Positions 55,801-64,000 of a DNA stretch of 64,000 nt are shown piece after piece (position 1 is the stretch's first letter; each line of letters begins with the position of its first letter). Made by a program: the position numbers and the translations under genes. The stretch covers positions 124,001-188,000 of the forward strand of contig JABYQN010000016.1 of assembly GCA_022606135.1 (NCBI GenBank). The letters run 5' to 3'. The DNA comes from Fomes fomentarius. Its lineage: Eukaryota; Basidiomycota; Agaricomycetes; Polyporales; Polyporaceae. The notes under the pieces are model-generated. The model made no database searches and was not told where the DNA came from. It saw nothing but the letters and a program-made list of their open reading frames with translations.

Positions 55801-57488
55801 AATTCCAAATTTAGACGCGCACAGGCGTCCGCCCTGAGGGTGAAGACTCGAGAAGCAGGGGAGACTCGAGAGGGAAGAAGACAGCATCGCCATGGCCACG
55901 CGAGCGTGTCATGTCTTTCTCTTTTACCGCCGCCGTGCGCTCGGGGCGAGGCGGGAGGGACGCTGTGCAGCTGGGTGTGCAAGACAAGGGAGCGACGGTC
56001 GACGCGTCAATGCGTCGTTCCTGGCCATTGACTGGCAGCCGTCCAGTGTCCGGCCTTCGGGTGCAGTCTTGGAAAGCCGTAGTGGGGAGCGCCGGGGCAA
56101 AGGTAGGCCGCCAGGGACCGAGCTCGGAGCAGCTGGTGGACTGTTTTCGCGCGGATTGAGCGACCGACGGGAGAGCATGGGGCGCCGCGGCTCGGGCGGT
56201 TTGGATTGGGCCCTGGGAGCTCGGCGACGACGAGCGTTGGCCGAGAGGCGTTTGCGCTTTCTTTCGGTCGGCTGTCGAAGAGGCTCAGACGAGTAGGATT
56301 CCTGAAGGGGTAGTCGGAGTTGGGCGTGGTTCGGAATATTAAACGAGTCTCGATATTCGAGAATAGCGAGGGATGCGCGGGTGTGCGTCGTGCCTGATCA
56401 AAGCGATTCCGAAGGGGCCGTTCATTGAATCAGTAATTTGAGCCCGGGACTGCTTCCTGTTCTGTTCTTGGATTCCCGTGTTCGGGCGTTCTGTTCTGGC
56501 ACGGCGCAGCATAAGTTGGGGCGAGACTCGACGGTCGTGGCCACTGAGCGGCTCTCGACTCGTTGTCGGTCGCGGTGTGGGCGAGTAATTTGGAGTTGGC
56601 TGTGAGCTGATGAGCTGATGATGGAGTCGTCATGATGATGGGATGGAATGGGATGGGATGGGATGAGCCGGCAGGAACGAGGCATGTATTCAGCCGCCCA
56701 GGGCTAAGGAAGAAAAAGAAGAGCGTGCAATTGAGAGAGGGAGGCCATCTGTGGATCTGTGGGATCTGGCAGGAGAGAGAGCGTCCGGCTGCGGCCCAAA
56801 AGCTCGGGCTCGGGAGAGGGCTCGTGTGCGAGCCGCGCAGGGCGTGGAAGGTGCGATGGAAGGTGCTGACGATGGATCATGGCGTCGACTGCATAGAGAA
56901 GTGTACGGTCGTCGACGCGACGGGTGCGGACATTGGCGTGCGGGGCCGGGTGCAAGGTTCATTACCGACGCGGTGCGCGAGGCGACGGGGAATGTGCGGG
57001 CTAGGCTGGAGATGAATGAAGGTGATGGGGGAGGCAGAGGAGGGCTGTGCGGTGATGGCCAAGGAATAGCAGGAGAGAGTGAGAGGTGAGAGAGGTGGGA
57101 GGTGGAGGCGGTGAGAGGAGGATCGGAGCGCGGATGGCGTGCAGGATCTCGCATCAGCCAGATTTGGGCGGGGAGCCGGACGCGGCCATCTTGGATTTAA
57201 TCGGCGGGAGCCCAGGACTTTCTTCTTCCTGCCCTTGCTCTCCCTCTCCGCCTCGCCTCCCGCCCCGCCGCCGCACGCCCGGCGCCCCACAAGAAACGAC
57301 ATCTAGAGCCGCGCTCGCCATCATCGTGCGCTGTAATCTCCTATCTCCGGCCCCATAAACTACTCTTCCTAATCGCACCCTCACGCTTCCCATACGCACG
57401 CTTCTCCCTTTACTGCCCCCACCCACTCCTCTATTTCCTTCGCCTAATCCGCCATCTGCTCATTGCGCCCGCCGTCTGGCACACTAAT
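46864..57488. other. Gene-poor region of about 10.6 kb upstream of Ste12
   Basis: No frame on either strand shows a recognisable domain or a consistent exon chain. The longest (213 codons, minus, 52387-53028) is low-complexity and lacks splice logic. Short tandem repeats are frequent: tccaccg units (53640-53690), ttctatg-like units (54665-54700), cgtacgta near 55703, and gggat units (56640-56665). A ccctagccctag stretch lies near 54157. It may be extended regulatory DNA of Ste12, non-coding transcription units, or relics I cannot recognise. Confidence 0.4.
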
Positions 57489-57571
57489 GTATGTCCTCCT
57501 CATATATCCCAGCTCATCACCCCGCTCACCCATCCCAACCCGCCCCGCAGTTATACGCTAACGACTTGCAG
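57489..57571 (+). promoter_or_regulatory. Probable 5' UTR intron of Ste12
   Basis: A donor gtatgt (57489), a branch-like gctaacga and an acceptor ttgcag (ending 57571) lie 47 nt upstream of the Ste12 ATG. This suggests a spliced leader exon and places the promoter upstream of about 57480. Confidence 0.5.
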
Positions 57572-57618
57572 GCGCAACACGCTCTCTTGTATCATCCCTG
57601 CATCCTACAATCCGTATA

Positions 57619-60600
57619 ATGGAAGGTCTCGTCTCCCAATCTGCCCACCAGTTCTCCATGCCTGTCGACGCACATTCATATCCCTCACGATCCCCCACCC
57701 ACGCATACGCCCAGAAGCTAGTCTATCCCTCCCATAGTGACCCGTCCTCCCTTTACGACCAATCCTTCCTCCACCAGCAGCACCAGCCTCGCTCCTACCC
57801 TCCTCCACAGTCCCTCCAGATCCAGACTGCCACTCCTGCCCCCCACGAACACGATCCCGAAGAGCAGACGGCCCATCCCTCTCGATTGTCCTACCCCCAG
57901 CTTCCTCTCGAGTCCGATCAGCAGTCCCACGATAGCGCAGAGTTTGAGCCCCAGGAACAGCAGCAGTCTATCGCCGACGCACTCACTGACAACCCCGGTC
58001 CGTACGGCGGCCTCACCCGTCCGTTGACGCTGCAGGAACGCGAGCTGCTCTCCCACCTCGACCGACTCAAGTTTTTCCTCGCTACTGCCCCCTCCCGATG
58101 GAACTCGGACAATGGTTTCGCTGGCCCGGACCCATCCACCGTCCCCGCCGGACACCCCCACAGTCCACACCCCGCCCTCAACCGCTTCCTCCTCCCCAAC
58201 TCCGAGTACGTCTCATGCGTCCTCTGGGGCGGCCTCTACCACATCACCGGCACCGACATCGTACGTGCCCTCGTCTTCCGCTTTGAGGCGTTTGGCCGTC
58301 CCGTGCGCAACATGAAGAAGTTTGAGGAGGGTGTGTTCAGTGACCTCCGCAATCTCAAGCCCGGCGTCGATGCGTGTCTCGAGGAGCCCAAGGTGAGTTA
58401 TAAGTGACTATATGCGTCTCCCCTGTCCCCGTCCCCGTCCCTATTCCCATACTCCTGCTCTCGCCATCTGTCCCACCCCCGACTGCTGCCGCTGCTATTG
58501 AGTGCGGTATCGAAGAGCACAGAGGCAGGCGATGTTAGTATCATTGAATGTCGAGATGTGATTGGTGCGCTGCCTCACTGATCGCAAATCGCGTGGGCGG
58601 CTCGTGGGGTCCGATCGGGCGGATTCGAACTACGCGCGCTAACCATCTGTAATCGCACGGAACTGACTTCTATGTGTGTAGTCGCCTTTCCTTGATCTGC
58701 TCTTCAAGTACCAGTGCATTCGTACCCAAAAAAAGCAGAAGGTCTTTTACTGGTGAGTGCCTCTTCCACATCTTGTCATCACGCGCCCTTTCCACCCACC
58801 CCCGTTTCCCCGTTTGGGTCGTCCATCGATCTCCGCCCACTCCTCCTTATCCCCCAACCCCATTTCGGTCTCCATCCATTCCCCCGCTCGCGCCGGTTAA
58901 ACTCATCATTCCCTCCGATCGTATCGCAGGTTCTCTGTCCCGCATGACCGGCTTTTCCTCGATGCGCTTGAGCGTGACCTCAAGCGCGAGAAGATGGGCT
59001 ACGAGCCTACCACCGCTGTCACCGGCGAGCCGGCGCTCTCGTTTACATACGACCCCAAGCGCTCCCTTTACGAGCAGTTCGCCAAGGCCCAAGGCCACCG
59101 CGAGGGCGAAGGCGAGCTTGAGGCTGCTGTTCGTCATGCAGATGAAGTGGCAGGTGACGACAGTGATCGGGCAGCTTCCGTGTCTGATGCTTCCGAGACC
59201 GACGACTGTGCCGAGGACGGTGCGAAGAAGCCCACTGCACTGAGCAAGCATTCGCCGTTCTTCTCCATGTTCTCCCTCTTTGAGGGTTCCCCTACGTACA
59301 AGCAACGGCGCAAGAAGGTCCCAAAAGCGCGCAAGTCGCCCTCCGCGATCGACCCGTCCGTCCTCGGCCTCCACGATGGCACCGAGTACGGCATGGTCGC
59401 GGGCTACGGCTACCAGGAGCCGCACCTCGACCGGTTCGGGCGGGATGCGGTCCGGATGAGCGCGGAGGACATGTTCCGCGCTCAGGCTCGCGGCGACTTT
59501 GCCGGGCAGAGCAACCCGGACCTCATCGCAACCCAGAAGGAGCGCCAGCGGCGCGCCCTCGAAGCGATCTCCTCTGCCCCTACCGTGACTAACGTGGGCG
59601 CGTCGGCCAAGCAGCATCCGTATATGACAGGTCTTACTGGCCCCGGTGTCTCTGGCGCCATCCCGAATGGTGTGGGCGCGAACGGACAGGGCGTTTTGTA
59701 CCAGATGCCCACTCAAGTCCCTAACGCGTTGGCGTACGCCACCCAGCACCAGCACCAGCAGCAGTACGCGCAGCAGCAACACCACCACCAAATGGGCGGC
59801 CGCCCTCAGCTTGAGCAGCGCCACACATACCCAATGTTGGACTACGGCGCCGCGCACATTCCCGTGCGCTCGGACACTGACCCTTATGGCCAGCCGCTGA
59901 CTACCTCGGCACCCTGGGGCGCGGAGAGTATGCTGGGTGCGCCTCGGACGAAGGCGTTCGTGTGCCCGTTGTTTTCGTGCGGGCGGATGTTTAAGCGGAT
60001 GGAGCACCTCAAGCGGCATCTACGCACGCACACCCTCGAGCGCCCCTTCCAGTGCGAGCGCTGCCAGAAGCGCTTCTCGCGATCAGACAACCTCGCGCAG
60101 CACGTCCGCACGCATGACCGCCGCGATGCCGCTGCCGCCTCGGGGCTTGCTGTGCCTGAGGGCACAGAGCTCGAGATAGATCAGGAGCAGGACGAGTTGG
60201 ACGAGCTTGACCTAGAGGCGGACGATATCGACGGACGGCTGCAGTACCTCTCGGGCGTGAAGGGCATCACGAGTGTCCAGATGTGCGAGGTCGAGGTGCA
60301 GGGACAGGTGCATGACGTGCAGGGCGACGAGGAGGGCCTCGTCACGACCACCGCTGCTGTCGCACCCGCGATGGCTGTTAACGCCAGCGCGGCTGCCTCG
60401 GAGCAGTCGCAGCAGCAGGAGATGTACTTTGAGGCACCGCAGCCACAAGCGCACTACGACGCAGCGGGACAGCTGCTACGCGCGTCGCCCGAGACATCCC
60501 CTTTCTTGAACGCGAGTACATCGATTGTGAACGGCTCGCCGGAGGCGCAGTGGGCGACCCTCAGCCAGCACCCAAGCCCCGCGACTTCCGCCGCGTCGTC

Positions 60601-61363
60601 CTTTACTACTGCGTCGAGTATCTCGCTATCACAGCAGCAACAGCAGCAGCAGCAGGCCCGGATGGACACATCGTACCACACCTTGGGCAGCGAGTACGTG
60701 ACGTCGATATCGGCGCCGAGCCACAAGCTCACGTTCGACCACGCGGCGCTGTACCCCGCAGCGCTCTCGAACGCTACGCACGGGCACGGGGCAGGGCCCA
60801 TCCGCCGGCACAGGAGCGCGACGCCGTCGATTGCGCGGTACGGAGAGAGCATTCGCCGACCGTACTCGGCCGCGCTGTCCGAGAGCGGACAGTCGACATC
60901 GAGGTCGTACCACCCCTACGCGCTCCCGTCCGGCCATGGACTCGGAGCAGGTCAGGGACACTCGCAGAGCGCGCAGAGCAGCCCGATGGCGTATACGGTG
61001 CCCCTGGGGTATGATGCGACTGCGACGGCGGCGGGCCGGTCGAGACATGTGCGCTCGAGTTCGGCGGGGCACCAGATGCAGATGCTGAGTCTGGAACAGC
61101 ACCACCAGCACCAGCAACAGCACCCAGCGGTGGTGGACACGGACGCCATGGCGTACGGCTCGCATGTGTACCGCACGGACAGCCCGATGCAGATGCAGCA
61201 GCAGTATGCGAACTCTGCTGCGCCGGCGGCGGCGGCGGTGGCGGAGACGTACGAGATGGAGATCGCACACCAGCAACAACAGCAAGACATGTATGCGCAA
61301 CAGCAGCAGTACGCGGCTGCGCAGGGGTACTACCAGCACCAGCACCCGCATCATACGATATGA
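57619..61363 (+). CDS. STE12: Ste12 transcription factor with C2H2 zinc fingers
   Basis: Three exons: 57619-58392, 58682-58752, 58930-61363 (3279 nt, 1092 aa), with introns of 289 and 177 nt inside the DNA-binding domain. The STE domain (about residues 131-310) reads [75 protein letters not shown], and is homeodomain-like. Two C2H2 fingers follow near 625-677 ([19 protein letters not shown] and [19 protein letters not shown]), the form found in filamentous fungi but not in budding yeast. The long C-terminus is rich in Gln, His, Ser and Ala, including CAG-encoded runs, and is probably an activation region. Ste12 is a nuclear target of the mating and filamentation MAP kinase pathway. The ATG is the first of the open frame and follows a probable leader intron. 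Confidence 0.93.
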
Positions 61364-61741
61364 AGATGCTCGCCGAGGGTTGAGGTCTCGGTTTCGGGTC
61401 TCGGGTCTCGATTTTGAGCTCTCGGTTCGTTCAAGATACTGAATACCACCACGTCCGTTCCCATTCCCATATCCATATCCATATTCATGCACGCACTCCT
61501 CTACTATTCTACTATAGAGCCAACTAATACGCACTTCCCGGCCTCCGACATCGCACCACGACCGTGCGCACGCTCACCAGCGCGCGCACACACTCATACG
61601 GAAACTTATATCAATCTAATAATCACACGGCACTGTTACTGTTCTCGCTCGCGTTGTTTGACACCACCTCTACCACTACCACTATCCACTACTACTACCA
61701 CCATCACCACCACCGTTGCCACAGTACGCTGTGGACTTTTC

Positions 61742-61764
61742 TGTGTGTGTGTGTGTGTGTGTGT
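61742..61764. repeat. TG dinucleotide microsatellite
   Basis: About eleven uninterrupted TG units. Confidence 0.9.
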
Positions 61765-62102
61765 TGCCCTGCTGTATCATTGATCAAAATGACGCCGTTT
61801 TGTTCTGCTCCGAACTAAGTACTACTCCGACCTACCACAACTAGTGTGCCACTTGCTATCGTTAAATCTGTCCTCGCGCTGTCCCTTCTGTTCCCGTTTG
61901 TCCGTTTTTTTGGCCTTGACCTCCCTCCTCCCTCCTCGCTGGGAGCGACATACTCATACTCGACACACGTTTACTTACGCTTACGCAACATCTACAGCTA
62001 GTCTAATTATCCGCGCTAGACGCTTTTCTTTTCTGTGCTGTTCGAGCGCTGCGGTGGTATGGCCTGGTCAGTTCAGTTCAGTTCTTTTCTGGGGGTTTCG
62101 TG

Positions 62103-62114
62103 CCCCCCCCCCCC
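62103..62114. repeat. C12 homopolymer
   Basis: Twelve consecutive C, followed by further C-rich sequence. Its length is error-prone in sequencing. Confidence 0.8.
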
Positions 62115-62385
62115 TTCTCCCCTGCCCCCCTATCCTCTCGCCCTATCGCCCTTTTACGGCCTTTCGAAGTTTACCTTCACCTTTACCTTACCTGTCTACG
62201 CACGTCGCTGTATATTTGTCTGTGTGTGTCGATATTAGCGTACTCACCGCGGTCCGTACTAGTAGACCCTTTTTTTCTGTCATCATCCACTACCGGTACC
62301 ACTATCCGACTTGCAACCGGATTCATCTCTTACCACCCTTGACCCGCTCGCTCGCTCGCTCCTGTCGTCGTTTCGTAGTCTATCA

Positions 62386-62420
62386 TAGTCTAGTCTAGTC
62401 AAGTCAAGTCAAGTCAAGTC
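62386..62420. repeat. TCTAG/TCAAG pentamer array
   Basis: Tandem pentamers change from (TCTAG) to (TCAAG) units, preceded at 62346-62361 by ctcg tetramers. Confidence 0.8.
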
Positions 62421-62990
62421 TGTCCCTAGTGTTCTTTATTGTCTATTGCACTTTGTCTATCTGCTGTGAATGCACTTGTTCCCTGACTCCTGAATCCCGA
62501 GTCCCGAGTCCCGAGCGTCGGTGTGTCGATGTCGATATATCTGCTTCTTTTGCGCCTCTTTCTGTCGAGTCTCTGCGTTCTGCATTCATGTGGTATTTCA
62601 TACTCGTACGTAATTCTCCTGGCGGGAGTGAATGTCTGCCCTCTGCGCTATGCAATGTTGATACCGCAAATTCACAGATTTTCTTCCGATCATTGCGAGC
62701 GGAGCGATGTTGCCCTGGAGATGATCTATTCAGTATGTTCAGTTCTCCTCCTGGCTGTGTCAATAACCCAAGGAAAAAATCTGGATGTGCCTGCCCCCGA
62801 CAAAGTCAATCGCAAGCCTTCATTTCGTATGGATTGCTCATGTTGCAGCCATGCTGCATCGAATCATTTGCTCCAGAACTCGGAACTCAGAGGATTTACC
62901 ACCAGATTACGTAAGTATTGTCCACTCATCAAAAGCGAGCCGGAACTTTGCCAACCTCAACCAAGTTGAACCAACGTTATACGAGAACCC

Positions 62991-63576
62991 ATGGCAGACA
63001 CCAACACCAACACCAACACTAACGCCACACCCTCTCCGAAGAGCTCTGAAGCTATCGATTATCCTCCAGGCCGTCGTCCCTACAAGTACAAGCCCATTCT
63101 CGCCCCCGTCCGTCCAGCACCATCCGTCGCATTCGGCTTCATCCTCGATTTTGAGTGTCGCCTTCGTTGGACCAGATGGTTCACCGAATTCATCCACGGA
63201 CCAGAACGGCTCGAGGGCAAGACTCCGGAGGAAGCGCGCGAGTATCTCAGCAGAATGGAGCGTACTATTCGAAGGGGGCTTCCGGCCGTCATCTACACCG
63301 AGTTTCCCAGCCTTCGTCCGCTCCGTAACACTATCTTGCCGATTGTCGAGACCGACCCTCACGTCCAACGCTATATCTTCGTCCTCAGAGACAATGCGAC
63401 GTGGGAGGGGTTGAAGGCGCCGCTGACCGCGGAGGTCATCGAAGGGGTCCGACAAAGGCTCGGTGTGGGATCGGACGTGGAACCTAACTGGTATCGCATC
63501 ATGCCGTACGTCCCCTGCCCGTCTTTTCTCTAGCTTACTTCTTGAACTCAGTTATTCAATCAGTGGTATGAGGTGA
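62991..63576 (+). CDS. Unrecognised small protein
   Basis: Exon 1 is 62991-63505 and exon 2 is 63552-63576, with a 46-nt intron (gtacgt...actcag) in phase 2; about 179 aa. The N-terminus is Thr/Asn-rich (MADTNTNTNTNATPSPKSSE), followed by a basic Pro/Tyr stretch and an amphipathic, folded-looking body (FECRLRWTRWFTEFIHG, EEAREYLSRMERTIRRG, LRNTILPIVETDPHVQRYIF). No signal peptide or membrane segment is visible. I do not recognise a family. The composition and clean intron support a real gene. Confidence 0.65.
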
Positions 63577-64000
63577 TGGAACCCAAGTTGTGTCCCCTTG
63601 CCGTGTGCACGTGATCTCCATGCAAGTTCGCTCATGTGGGGTCCTAACTTGTAGCCTTTGTCGGAAGAGGGAATACTGTTGGGACAGAACAAACTCGGAT
63701 ATTTTTTTACTGTTCTTCCTTCCCAGAGTAACGTGCATGACAGTAGATCGTGGATGTGCGTTGACTTCCTGCAAGTTGGCAAACACACTCATGTTGAGGT
63801 GGCACTTGTAGATCCTCCATGTCCATGCGTCACTATCGACATCGATATCACTGATTCTGCACACGACGATCTGTTCTACTTACCTCCTGGATACGCTCCG
63901 GCTGGGCGGTCGCCACGACGGTTATATTGCCGGGGCTACAACGCCTCACATGCATATTCGATTCGCCTTGAGGTCTGCGACGGACCATCTCGCACTCTGG
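63556..64000 (-). CDS. Possible gene cut by the right edge (3' part)
   Basis: A minus-strand frame is open from the window edge (PECEMVRRRPQGESN) to a good donor gtaagt at 63883. A plausible acceptor (aacttgcag) about 110 nt later would join a frame ending at 63556. No domain is recognised, and the last exon would overlap the final exon of the plus-strand gene at 62991-63576 by 21 nt, so confidence is low. Confidence 0.25.

Larger units (their letters stand above)
61364..62990. other. Ste12 3' flank and low-complexity spacer
   Basis: Pyrimidine-rich sequence with many simple repeats and no supported gene. It probably contains the 3' untranslated part of Ste12 and the promoter of the next gene. 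Confidence 0.45.

Noticed and set aside
58600..58660. tRNA-like pieces (ggttagcgcgc, gttcgaatcc) on the minus strand in the first Ste12 intron
   Set aside because: The D-like and T-like motifs are adjacent with no anticodon arm and no acceptor stem.
58847..60019. 390-codon minus-strand frame
   Set aside because: It is antisense to the Ste12 third exon, whose STE domain and zinc fingers prove the plus strand.
60629..61534. 301-codon minus-strand frame rich in Arg and Leu
   Set aside because: It is a shadow of the CAG/CAC-rich Ste12 C-terminus.
1..64000. CRISPR arrays, bacterial operons, ribosome binding sites or prophage
   Set aside because: Looked for and not seen. The sequence is eukaryotic, with spliced genes throughout.

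Overview
This window comes from a filamentous basidiomycete fungus, most likely an Agaricomycete. The genes are densely intron-split with GT-AG introns mostly of 48-65 nt. The gene families are fungal or basidiomycete: BTB and F-box paralogue sets, DUF6533 membrane proteins, Msb1/Mug8, FMP46, and a Ste12 factor with fused C2H2 fingers. All gene models are built by eye from reading frames, splice sites and phase bookkeeping; no searches were run.

Layout. 1-20 kb: a BTB/POZ protein cut by the left edge; four F-box proteins (1.9-3.0, 4.8-6.4, 7.8-9.1, 18.4-19.6 kb) that share a phase-0 intron before a last exon of 324-345 nt; a small single-pass membrane protein; a large Msb1/Mug8-like polarity protein with an Ala/Glu/Pro tail; and a 0.75 kb non-coding element with about 94 bp imperfect terminal inverted repeats. 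20-27 kb: a 20-exon SHPRH/Irc20-type SNF2-RING ubiquitin ligase and the mitochondrial FMP46 redox-like protein. 27.6-42.4 kb: a duplicated zone with three DUF6533 seven-helix-type membrane protein genes and two decayed FMP46 fragments, interrupted by a complete, young Ty1/copia retrotransposon (32784-39230, 554-bp LTRs, AAATT target duplication). 42.9-46.9 kb: Mrd1 (five RRMs, ribosome biogenesis), divergent from prefoldin subunit 3. 46.9-57.5 kb: about 10.6 kb with no gene I can support, rich in short tandem repeats. 57.6-61.4 kb: Ste12. 63-64 kb: an unrecognised small protein and a possible gene cut by the right edge.

The housekeeping genes (SHPRH, FMP46, Mrd1, prefoldin 3, Ste12, Msb1) act in unrelated processes and show no cluster logic. 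The accessory content is the F-box family, the DUF6533/FMP46 duplication and the transposons. The most unusual observations are the repeated FMP46-DUF6533 arrangement, a copia primer-binding site that reproduces the initiator-tRNA anticodon arm, two homopolymer frameshifts in an otherwise fresh copia element, a possible box C/D snoRNA in an unusually long Mrd1 intron, and the long-TIR element.
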